Assembly: GCA_018873245.2 (NCBI GenBank)
Contig: JAEMBT020000009.1
Coordinates: 8,927,288-8,991,287 of the forward strand
DNA length: 64,000 nucleotides
Source: Archegozetes longisetosus
Lineage: Eukaryota; Arthropoda; Arachnida; Sarcoptiformes; Trhypochthoniidae
Reading direction: 5' to 3'
Shown here: positions 1 through 9,695 of the stretch, in pieces
Layout: every line of letters begins with the position of its first letter
Position numbering within the stretch: position 1 is the first letter of the stretch
Position numbers and translations under genes: made by a program
Notes under the pieces: generated by a model
What the model saw: the letters and a program-made list of their open reading frames with translations, nothing else
Database searches by the model: none
Told to the model about the DNA's origin: nothing

Positions 1-90
1 GTTCCAGCTAGATATATTAAATTTTATCTCAATTAAGTAGAGTTCAGTTCGGTTCTGTATAAGTCAGTTCAATGCTTTAGAATTATAGCC

Positions 91-213
91 TGTAGGTACT
101 ATGAATTGTCGGTACTATGACTTCAGTACTTTGGCTTGTCGGTACTCTGACCATGTCGGTACTTTGACTGTCAGTACTCTGACTTGTCGGTATTTTGATT
201 GTCGGTACTTCGA
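91..213. repeat. Degenerate minisatellite, about 15-16 bp unit
   Basis: About eight head-to-tail variants of a 15-16 bp unit with core TGTCGGTACTNTGA are visible. Units differ by one to three substitutions and small length changes. No open frame runs through the array. The 214-769 stretch beyond it is AT-rich, and I see no gene in it. Confidence 0.75.
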
Positions 214-769
214 CCCAGACCCAACCTAACCTTATCTAGTCCAACTTAACGTAGTTGTATGAATAAACATAGAAATTTTGTGCAAAATTTTTAATTATTT
301 ATATTTGGATAAATATACTATTTATGAATGTGGAATTAAAAGTATTGTATCCAGCACCCTTTAAAGTCCCTACGTACAAAATTACATTAACATAAATTGG
401 ATATATTCATTACAATCCGCAAATTTCGAAAAATCAAAAAATTATAAAATTTATCATAATTTTAAAGTATACATTTCCGACATTTCTGACCACTTGCACT
501 GTATTCAGGGTCATCATAAACCTCTATATACAAAATTTCACCACGATCCTAAGCTGGGCCTATTTCATACTATACCCGAAAAGCAATATCAAACAATGAT
601 TTTTTGTATAATTCAAAATACAATTTGAGAATACAAGAGGATTGTTATATGCCTGTAAATAAAAAGGTTTAACTCTGATCTGTGTGTGATCCTACACGAG
701 CTGTAATAGAATGAGAAATATTATGCTGACAAACATGTATACATTATCTTTAATTCAGCTAAAGAGTCT

Positions 770-1180
770 TAAATTTTAGCCTAGATTTACTTATAAAATA
801 GTTTAATAACTATTGTTAGTTTTAAAAAATAATTCTTAAACTTTGTTTTTGATATTAATCTTATATTTCATTCAGGCTTTTGCTAAATAACTTCATTTGT
901 AATCAAATTATTAAAATTACTCAAGTCCTCATTCCATTTGTATTCAGAGATTAAAACAACAAGAATAATAAATTTAATCGATCTTATATCACTAGTCTTG
1001 GGATTACATGAGTTTTGAAAATATTTGAAATTGAAATATTTTATTTAAAACTATTAAAGAAATGTCAAATTTATCAATAGTATTTAAACTTCAAATTTGC
1101 GTAACTAAAAAAATAGTTGTGTAAAGATGAAAAATAGATCAATACTAATCATTACCATTGTGAGGTTAGAGGGGAGGGAT
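770..1180 (+). repeat. Paralogous copy of the ionotropic receptor upstream region
   Basis: This segment aligns with about 37.16-37.69 kb, the DNA upstream of receptor copy 3. Both share the block GATCTTATATCACTAGTCTTG and flanking AT-rich sequence. It lacks the 205-bp insert found at 37,336-37,540, so it serves as the empty-site comparison for that insert. No receptor exon follows here, so it is an orphaned flank left by duplication or rearrangement. Confidence 0.55.
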
Positions 1181-1222
1181 TCGGGGAGTCCAAATTTTTT
1201 AAATAAGGTATTGTACACCTAT

Positions 1223-1803
1223 ATATTAGGTTGAGGAAAAAGTTTTGTCATAAATCTAAGCATAATCTTTCGATCTAATTTTTGGTACTTTATCTATTAA
1301 CAAATCTTTTCAAATTATAAACTTCAAACACAGGTATTAAACTCTAATTTAATGAACTAAAGAGCAATTTCAAATTACTCCTGGTGATTCCTAGACATGT
1401 CTTCAAACAAAGAACACATCCGCCACTGTTTGCTCTATGAGTTTGACCTCAAGAAAACCGTAGACGAAGCTCACGAAAACACCACTCGTGCGTATCCAGA
1501 AACGACGAGTCTCTATGCTTCTGGATATACACGAGTGATGTTTTCGTGAGCTTCGTCTACGGTTTTCTTGAGGTCAAACTCATAGAGCAAACAGTGGCGG
1601 ATGTGTTCTTTGTTTGAAGACATGTCTAGGAATCACCAGGAGTAATTTGAAATTGCTCTTTAGTTCATTAAATTAGAGTTTAATACCTGTGTTTGAAGTT
1701 TATAATTTGAAAAGATTTGTTAACAATAGAAAAAGTGTCAAAAATTAGATCGAAAGATTATACTTAGATTTATGACAAAACTTTTTCCTCAACCTAATAT
1801 TAT
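1223..1803. mobile_element. Palindromic mariner derivative with transposase 5' end on both arms
   Basis: The two halves (about 1223-1500 and 1519-1803) are near-perfect inverted copies around a loop of about 18 bp. The outer ends read ATATTAGGTTGAGGAAAAAG and its complement, which looks like a mariner terminal repeat placed at TA. Each arm carries a mariner transposase start: from about 1397 on the plus strand it encodes MSSNKEHIRHCLLYEFDLKK, the first helix-turn-helix of the mariner paired-like DNA-binding domain. The catalytic domain is absent. The element looks like a mariner end duplicated in inverted orientation and could move only with help in trans. A transcript would form a hairpin of about 280 bp. 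Confidence 0.8.
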
Positions 1804-2305
1804 TAATCAGCATAACTTTAGGAGTAAAAAACTCGCTGGCCATACCCCTCTAGGACCGACTTGAAACCACGCCCACCAAAAAAATTTTAGCCACGTCCAC
1901 AAAGAATTATTTCATTTTAATCCTTATGACACACAGATTCAACATATATAACACTAATGTTGAAATTCAGTTAGGGAACGGAGCTATAATTGCTTAAAGT
2001 TTGGTTTTGCAACTTTTTAAAGAATATCTCAAAAATGAGAGGGGCAAATATGGTGGGGGTTTTACTAAGATCTTCTAAATATCATTAACTATAACATACT
2101 ATGGAGTCAAGGTTTTACAAAATCAGCGACATCTTTTAGTTAATATAACATCACAGCTGGAATATAGCAAACGTGGACGGGTATGTTCCCAACGTTGTAG
2201 ACGCATAAGTTATACATCGTTGGACTCGTCTCGATCATACGAGTCGATTAAGACTATACTCGAGGTCATCCGAGGTCAAACACAAAAATTCGAGTATTCG
2301 ATCAA

Positions 2306-2985
2306 ATTTCGATTCGAGCATTGTTTAACAAATAGAACATAGGAAACTGAAGGAAAATTTAACATGTGACCTTATAGTCACTTTCATGGTCACTTCCAGA
2401 CCATTTTCATCTAATTTCTTCAACGTGAGTGAGTGTGTTCCCAACATAAAAACACAAATTATACATCATTAGAATTCGGGTTAACTCTAATACGGAATGT
2501 ACTTCAATTTTAAAACGTATAAAGTTAATCGCTTGAAATGAATTCAGACATATAATAACTGAGAGACAGTACTTAAAATTTTTTAAAAATATTATTTTAA
2601 CATTTAGAATCTTTAAGGTTATTTAATGTTGTGGCCAATAAGAACATAGAGACTCAGAATCGAAGATTATTTCTAATCAGTATATCACAGGATTATTTTG
2701 ACGTTATAATAGTTTTGTGAAGGAGTACAGATTTGATTTGTCTCAATTTATTTCAAGCGATTAATTTTATACATTTTAAAATTGAAATACACTCTGTATT
2801 AGAGTTAACCCGAATTCCAATGATGTATAATTTGTGTTTTTATGTTGGGAACACACTCACTCACGTTGAAGAAATTAGATGAAAATGGTCTGGAAGTGAC
2901 CATGAAAGTGACTCAAAGGTCACATATGCTTAATTTTTCTTCAGTTTTCTATGTTTTATTTGTTAAACAATGCTCGAATCGAAAT
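2306..2985. repeat. Fold-back element with about 240-bp inverted arms
   Basis: The arms lie at about 2306-2547 and 2746-2985 and are inverted copies of each other with scattered mismatches. The outer boundary is ATTTCGATTCGAGCATTG and its complement. The centre (2548-2745) is unique. A degenerate direct copy of an inner arm motif (GTRTGTTCCCAAC) also occurs at about 2180, so the left arm may have been partly duplicated. I see no coding content. It is best described as a non-autonomous DNA element or MITE of unknown family. Confidence 0.65.
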
Positions 2986-2989
2986 TGTC

Positions 2990-3695
2990 TGACATTAAAG
3001 TTTGTTTACTTTTGAGTTCAAAACCGTAAATTGACATTAATATATATTTATCATTTATGTCGGTTTGTAAACTTGAAATTAAAAGATTTTTGATTTCAAG
3101 TAGAGAAATGCAAATAGTTTCTGTGAGTTTTTATTCAATAACTATTTCAAAATAATGCATTGCGCACATCATAACAACAAAAATGGAATTTTGGTATGAG
3201 TTTCAAGATTGTCGAGTATCTGAAAGCGATTAAAAGTATTGAAAAATCTTATGTTCTTGTTAGATATCTCATCAGGAAATTAAGTATGAAAAGTAATTTT
3301 TCGTTAGCTTTTATTTGAAAATTGAAAATTCTTCATATTGAATTTGACTCGAAAGTTCATTTCAACTTTTGAAGAACTTTTGATTTTATGAACCACTTGG
3401 CAGTTAAATTAAACTTAAATCTATCGTATTCTTCTATTAAACTTATTTTCGAAGGGATTGAGTTAAGAGAAATTGACTAATTTTTTTAAATTAATTTTCT
3501 GTCTTAAGGGCTATTAAAGAATATTTATTGTAAAAAATTGAACCCAGTCACCGGCCCTGAATTTTGTTAACTATCGCTGACTCACTAATACATTGACAAT
3601 GTTTAACAATATTCAGAACTATTTACTTAACTATCATCATTGACCTAAATGATTTGTGTCTAACTTGATTTTTAGAATAAGAATATTTGCTCTTA
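2990..3695. repeat. Segmental copy A of ionotropic receptor 3' flank
   Basis: This stretch is nearly identical to 12,087-12,788, the DNA just beyond the 3' end of receptor copy 1. It is more distantly related to 26,565-27,260, the 3' flank of receptor copy 2. The similarity continues into the adjacent mariner fragment, so receptor flank and transposon end were copied together after the transposon had inserted. No receptor exon is attached to this copy. Confidence 0.75.
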
Positions 3696-4044
3696 TTAGA
3701 TTGGCTGAAAAGTAATTGAACATTCATATCTTCTTATCAAAAACAGATATAAAAATGATATTTTGGTATTATATAATGTAGTCGCCTTCAAGCTTTATGA
3801 CAACTTCCCAACGCTTTGGTAGCCTTGTTATTTCAAAGACAGCATTTTTAAAATTAATTTCACGAATAACTTCTTCATAAGCAGCTCCCAAAGCAGGTTC
3901 ATTTGAAAATCTTTATTTGGCCTCTTAGTTCTAGCAATGCCATCGTAAACACATGGGTTTAATCAGGGCTTTAGGGGGTGTTTTAGTTTCTCCCATCGAT
4001 GTCTAGTGAAGAAATCTTTGTCATTCTGATGTTTATGGGGTGTT
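3696..4044 (-). mobile_element. Mariner fragment (transposase 3' third), truncated copy of the 12.8-kb element
   Basis: It begins with the same terminal sequence as the full element (TTAGATTGGCTGAAAAGTAA) and is about 99% identical to 12,789-13,138 by eye. It stops abruptly at about 4044, where sequence encoding a Tc1 C-terminus on the opposite strand begins. It carries the frame-disrupted transposase C-terminal region on the minus strand, so it is non-functional. Confidence 0.8.
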
Positions 4045-4311
4045 GCTCTTCGAGATTATTACAATGAAAATAATATAAAGCTCACGAATTGGGCCCCACA
4101 ATCACCAAATTTGAATCCAATCGAAAACCTGTGGGCAATCCTCGATAAATCTGTTCCGATTACCGAAAGAACTAACAAAACCAGATTCTTAGCTGCACTA
4201 ATGAAGACATGTGATAATTTACCACAAAAAATATTGCAAAATTTGGTCAATTGTGTACCAAAGCGCTTACTACTTATCATTAAATCTCGTAAACATCCGA
4301 TTGGATATTAA
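4045..4311 (+). pseudogene. Tc1-type transposase C-terminal fragment
   Basis: From about 4055 the plus strand reads in one frame to a stop at 4309-4311. The translation contains WAPQSPNLNPIENLW, the block around the catalytic glutamate of Tc1-family DDE transposases. It ends LQNLVNCVPKRL, typical of the family C-terminus. The N-terminal DNA-binding domains and both catalytic aspartates are missing. It is a transposon scrap fused to the mariner fragment on its left. Confidence 0.8.
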
Positions 4312-5508
4312 TTTTCATTTAAATAAGTTTCAATTAGAATTAGTTCTAGTCATTAAAAATAGTCAAAAGATTTTTGTCTCTACGATAATTCAGTCACAAC
4401 CCTCTATTATCTTAAATTTAAATCTAAAAAAATTAATTGATATGCTTTATGTTTAGTGAACTCCATTATTAAAATTTTAACGTCTAGTTGTGTTTCAATT
4501 ACTTAAACTTAAGTTTTATTTCAATTAAATTGAGTTCATTCTGCCAGTCAAAAGAGTTTTGTCAATTACCTTATTTTGTGTTATTGTAATGATATCGCAA
4601 AATAAATTATGATCATTTCTGATGAAATAATTTTTACCAAATCAATCAGCTTTGATCATAAAATTAGAACTGGCTAAAGTATCGCACTATTGTGAGACTA
4701 GATCTAGCTCTTAACAAGATGGGACTATCCCGTCATGAACGGAACTGGTGATCAACCTAGTCACCTAAGACCTTGAGCCATCTTTAGAATATATTTTCTT
4801 AAATTTCCGAGAAAAACTCAAATTCGTTTTTGAATGAAATTATAACAAACTCTTTGAAGAATACGTGAACTTGAAAAATTAATTTTTACATTTTGTTCAT
4901 TGAATGAGGCGAGTGTAGGCTCAGTTTGAAGGATTATAAGTGCTAAAGTTTTAATAGTTTAAGATCGTTGTCAAAGGGATGGGGCTTAAATTTGATATAA
5001 AAATTTTAAGATATTCTTTGAATACTTTTTCATATCTTTCTAATTAAAGTTATTAAATGAAACGATCAACAAAATGTAAAGATTAAAAAATCGAGCTAGT
5101 GGGGTTGTAGAGATATCTCAAGAATAAACTACCATAGCTAAGCATTATAGGAGTTTGAATTAAAATTCGAAGTCAACATTAGAGAGATATGAATTTTTTT
5201 GTTAATAAGTCATTTTCTGTATAGTGCGACTTCAAAAAAGTGATTTAATTATGATGCCCCAAGAATTGAGAATTCATATTTCGTAGATGCATGGAGGATA
5301 TATTTTTTAAAGAACGTCTTATGTAATTCTAGAAAAGAATTTTATTGATAAAAAGTTAACATTTTAAATATAGAATCCTTATCTGTTGATATAAAGTCAA
5401 ATACTTGAAGAAAATATGTATATCGAATGGTCATGAAAAACCAAACGGATAGTAATTCACTTACCACGTCGTTTAACAAAGTAGCCTAAGGAACCTGAGC
5501 CATCAAGA
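4312..5508. other. AT-rich intergenic stretch without recognised features
   Basis: No long frame, terminal repeats or clear RNA gene was recognised in this stretch on either strand. Confidence 0.4.
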
Positions 5509-5977
5509 TTGATAATAGTATTGACTGTTGTAAGAAATCCAGATTCAGTTGAAAGTAGAAGAGCAAGTGAGACAACAAATGATCTAGAATCAGGTATATT
5601 GACTCAGGTGGAAAATACTGAAGCAGAACATCAATCAGTGAATGGTGGACACAACAGACCTAGACTGTTTGTCCTTTTCGGAATTAATACAATCAGAATA
5701 TATCAACAAATCTCCAATAGACCCAATCGGGAGACAAATCAGGATCAAGATATCCTTACAGGAACTCAGAATAGAAAGGTCTCCATATGATGCGTTGTAT
5801 GCAGTAACGACTTATAGTCTTATGCACAGAAATGAGAAAATCGCGTTTAAAGTAGCACAACTTTCAAATGCATTTAAATCACTTATTTTCAATAATTCAT
5901 TGAATCTCTTAATATTTTTCTTATTTTTTTCTGCCATAAGGTTGGATGTGATGTACGTTTCTTTCCATTTCCTTTAG
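5509..5977 (+). other. Two overlapping open frames of unknown origin
   Basis: Frames of 93 codons (5509-5790) and 111 codons (5642-5977) overlap in different phases. The first is polar and acidic up to about residue 45. The second reads as an ordinary soluble sequence until about residue 85 and then becomes hydrophobic and AT-driven. A single frameshift near 5640-5650 would join the polar part of the first to the second, which would suit a decayed gene or transposon piece. I recognise no family. It could equally be chance. Confidence 0.2.
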
Positions 5978-6677
5978 ACTTTTGTATCAGTTCATTATTA
6001 ATCAAGTCTTTAGGCGTTTGTCTATTTAAAACAGAATTAGTGATGTTTTTCAATTTATTTTTCAATAAACCACACATCTTAAGATTTTAAAAGTCAAAAC
6101 AAATGGACGTAAACAAAAAAATAGTTTTATTTCAAAAGTTTGTAAATAATTGACTCACATTTAAATTAGTATTGTATAAATAATTGAAATATGCAGTTAA
6201 CACACTCATATGACGCATAAATGCAAAACTACTCTTAGTTGTAATGCTTTTCTATAGAAATTAGAGACAACTTCTTTGCCAATTTAACCATATTTTCCTC
6301 ATTTGAACATATTATGAAAATTTGTCTGAATGTAAAGTAAGACCTAAACATTGATTTAGTGCAATAATCCGATAATCCTTATATCTCCACACAAGTCGTC
6401 ACTGAATTCAAAGCATCATATTATAGTGACTATTATCCTCATTACGAGGGTAATGAAGGATATGGTGGCTGCTATTATTAATAATCAAATCAATTCAATA
6501 AACATGGTCTAAAAATCCTTTTCTCTACTAAAAGTATTTTCAAATCATTTATTTCACTGAGTTAGAAACCAAATAAACTGGCATGTTGATAATAAAATAG
6601 TTATGCATAAATGTTCAGATTTAAGTTCACATCTTTTCTATGAAATATCTATGATTCAAACTAAATTTCAATTATAA
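5978..6677. other. AT-rich intergenic stretch
   Basis: A 62-codon lysine-rich frame on the minus strand (5889-6077) has no recognisable family or supporting context. Nothing else is visible. Confidence 0.35.
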
Positions 6678-6779
6678 CTAAATCTTGTAATGAGATCGTT
6701 TAGCAAATATTTTGAGGCAATGACGGGAGTAAATCGCGAGCTTGATATGTCTTTGTTCAATCTTATTGTCAACTAAGTT

Positions 6780-7350
6780 ATGATGGCAACTCAAATGATA
6801 ACTATCTGGAGACATTTTATTGGATTTAGTTATTTCAACTTCAATCTTAGAATATGAGTATTTGATTAAAATAGCAATCAAGAGTTTTACGAAACTAGGC
6901 TTAAGTTTGTGTAAGTCGAATTTGCGTAGGAAACAAACCATTCAGTCAAACAAATAAACATTCGCTTAAGTTTTAATAATTTTCCTCTAAATTCATCCAA
7001 TCCCTAATGAAAGACAAAGCATCAATTATGATTTTCCTACATTTCACAATTAAAGCTAAATGCAAGCGACTAATATAGTCATCATAAAGTTTATTTCGTG
7101 CGTATTTTCATCGTAATCATAATTGATACTTTGTCTTTCATTAGGGATTGGATGAATTTAGAGGAAAATTATTATAACTTAAACGAATGTTTGCTTGAAT
7201 CTGTTTGATTGATGTGTTTGCTTCCCATATAAGTTCGGCTAAACCTACTTTCGTAAGACTCTTGATTGCTATTTTAGTCAAATACTCACATTCTAAGATT
7301 GAAATTGAAATAAACTAAATCTAATAAAATGTCTTCAGATAGTCATGATT
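6780..7350. repeat. Inverted duplication of the desaturase 5' end
   Basis: The segment at about 6780-7035 is an inverted copy of about 7112-7350, with a spacer of about 75 bp. The inner part (ATCCAATCCCTAATGAAAGA and its complement) is nearly identical, and similarity declines outward. The arms include the 5' leader and start codon of the desaturase: ATGTCTTCAGATAGT at 7329 matches ATGTCTCCAGATAGT starting at 6815 on the minus strand. The minus arm stays open from 6941 to 6678 but soon loses similarity to the desaturase. It is therefore a remnant of a head-to-head duplicate or of an inverted promoter duplication. Confidence 0.75.
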
Positions 7351-8554
7351 CCTGCACTAAAAGTTTGTTTAATTCAAAAAGTGATCAAACTTCAAATAAA
7401 ACTTCGCAAGTGGAATATAGAGTGAAAATAGTTTGGCGGAATGTATTGGCTTTGACATTTTTGCATTTGGCTGCCATTTACGGCTGTTATACGTCCATAC
7501 TTGGTCTCGGAAAATGGCAAACAGTAGTCTGGTTCTGGTTCGTGGGCGTTTTTAGCTCTTTAGGAGTTTTGGCAGGATCTCACAGATTGTGGTCACATAA
7601 GTCATACAAAGCAAAACTTCCTCTCAGAATAATTTTAGCCATCTTGCAAACAGCTGCTCTTCAGAATGACATATACGAGTGGAGTCGTGACCATCGCGTT
7701 CACCACAAATATTCCGAAACTGATGCTGATCCACATAACGCTAAGAGAGGATTCTTTTTTGCGCACATGGGTTGGCTTCTATGTAAAAAACATCCTGAAG
7801 TCATTGAAAAGGGGAAAACTATCGATCTGAGCGATTTATGGGAAGATCCTGTGGTCAGATTTCAGAGAAGGTTTTATATACCATTGATTCTATTGTTTTG
7901 GGGCCTGATTCCGGTAGCAGTTCCCATCTATTACTTTGGAGAATCTTTGATGACGGCTGTTTACGGTAAATTTAGTATTAATTTTTGTAAAGCTATAGGC
8001 TAAAGAAATAATGAAATTTCCTTTTGAATTCAAAGGCAACGCATTCAGATATGTATTTACATTACACCACGCCTGGAGTGTCAACTCAGCTGCTCATTTG
8101 TACGGCAAAAGACCCTACGATAAGACTATAAATCCAAGTGAAAATTCATTCGTAATTTATGCCTCAATGGGCGAAGGTTTGCATACTTTTAGTCAACTAT
8201 AAGTTGAATGTTCTTTATCTAAAATTTTTGAAATTATAAAACAATGAATATATTTGAATAGGATATCACAACTATCATCATACATTTCCTTATGATTATT
8301 CTGCGTCTGAACACGGGTGGCAAACTAATTTCAATCCTGCGACTGCTTTCATTGATTTCTTCGCAAAAATAGGTTGGGCCTATGATCGTAAAGTAGTTTC
8401 GGCTAAAACTATTAATGATAGAATCGAAAGAACTGGAAATCTGAATGAAAAGACTAGAAAATTAAATTATTGGCTTGATCTTTTGAAAGGCATTCTGGTG
8501 ATTAGTTATCCAATTATTATACTGTCTTGTTTGAGACTTGTTTTCGCAAAGTAA
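7329..8554 (+). CDS. Acyl-CoA desaturase (stearoyl-CoA delta-9 type)
   Basis: Membrane diiron enzyme of the endoplasmic reticulum that puts a cis double bond into saturated fatty acyl-CoA, using cytochrome b5. Proposed exons are 7329-7965, 8036-8176 and 8262-8554, with introns of 70 and 85 bp, both GT-AG and phase 1. Together they give 356 residues, close to the family norm. All three histidine boxes are present: HRLWSH (85-90), HRVHH (122-126, followed by KYSETDADPHN) and HNYHH (262-266). Hydrophobic segments lie at about 38-60, 66-84 and 180-205. The exon 2 segment with WSVNSAAHLYG is also characteristic. The start is chosen because the frame opens at MSSDSHDS with polar residues before the first membrane segment. 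The product is probably a functional enzyme; chain-length and position specificity cannot be read from sequence. Confidence 0.93.
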
Positions 8555-9109
8555 AAATTGACTTACGCTCGTATATGCAGTTTATGATCAATTTTGATTT
8601 GTATATTGACTCCAAACAATTATTGTTATTACAATCAGTTGATCATATACTTGTTATTTAGATATAAATTCTATAACTTTAAATCAGTTTTTCATTCTTT
8701 TAAAAATAATTTGTCGAACTCTTATCTTTAAAACTGCTTTATGTTTTATCTAATGCTTTCAAGGTTATTATTGTATTAATGCTTTCAATGGAATGCGGCT
8801 CACATTTTAAAAGAATAATAATTTGGGTCTATTTTTGTTTTTATAAGACATGTTAAAAACTTGTGAAGACAGTGAATCTTTGGGCGGAAGTCTCGAAGAG
8901 AGGGCTTCATAAGCCTCTGAGCGAAAGTGGTAGTGTTAAAAATATGTAAAAGTCTTTTAATATGTGAAAACCTCCAGATATGCTTATATTTTTAATTACC
9001 AAACGAATAATGAAATCACATTTAATGTTATACTATTTCCCGATTTGTATTTTTATTAAACATTATTTTAAATATTAGGATTTTCATTTAATTCCCGCGT
9101 ATCAGGTAT
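8555..9109. other. Desaturase 3' flank
   Basis: AT-rich sequence. No coding or repeat signal is recognised apart from probable 3' UTR immediately after the stop codon. Confidence 0.35.
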
Positions 9110-9390
9110 CAAAAGTTAATTTTATTTTTACAGAAGTACTTTGTAGAATTGCAACTATTGTATACAACAAACACTCAAGCACTTTGAGTGTTTGCCTCGG
9201 GTGATCTTTGATTAATGCCCACAGAATGTCTTTGTCCACCACTATTGGTCACCCACTTCCCGGGAGATCTTCGAGGCTACGGTTTCCCGATCGAAATCGA
9301 CTAAACTGCCTCTGATACTGTCGGACACTGGTTACTTGGCCGTAGGTATCATTGATGTATGGAAGCGTGAATAATTCACAATTTGTTACT
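9110..9390 (-). mobile_element. Mariner transposase N-terminal relic
   Basis: Translated from the minus strand, the segment contains FSRFRSGNRSLEDLPGSG followed by IVVDKDILWALIKDHPRQT. This is the second helix-turn-helix and linker of mariner (SETMAR-type) transposases. One stop replaces a residue after the linker and the frame fails soon after. No catalytic domain follows, so it is a short decayed fragment. Confidence 0.8.
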
Positions 9391-9495
9391 TTCACTTGTT
9401 AGCTATCATTTTTTTAATACAAAACCAACCTTCGTAAAATAAGTATACTACAATTCTTCCACAATTCCTAATTAATCACAGAATATAAGTGATGA

Positions 9496-9695
9496 CCATT
9501 TCAAGACCAATTGAACAACAGAAAGAAACCGGCGGCCATTTCCATATCAGATAATCTACGGAAAGCAACCGATAACCTCTTTTAACTTAGATGACCTATG
9601 GGAAGTAATCGATGACCATATCAATATCTAATCATTTACGGAGAGCAGCCGATGGCCATCTTTGATTCAGGTGATCCACGGGAAGTAACTGAAAC
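9496..9695. repeat. Tandem array of five 40-bp units
   Basis: Five consecutive units of exactly 40 bp start at 9496, 9536, 9576, 9616 and 9656. Each begins CC(A/T) and contains a core like TACGGAAAGCAACCGATRA. Units 2 and 4 resemble each other more than their neighbours, as do units 3 and 5, which points to an 80-bp higher-order period. The array does not code. Confidence 0.75.
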
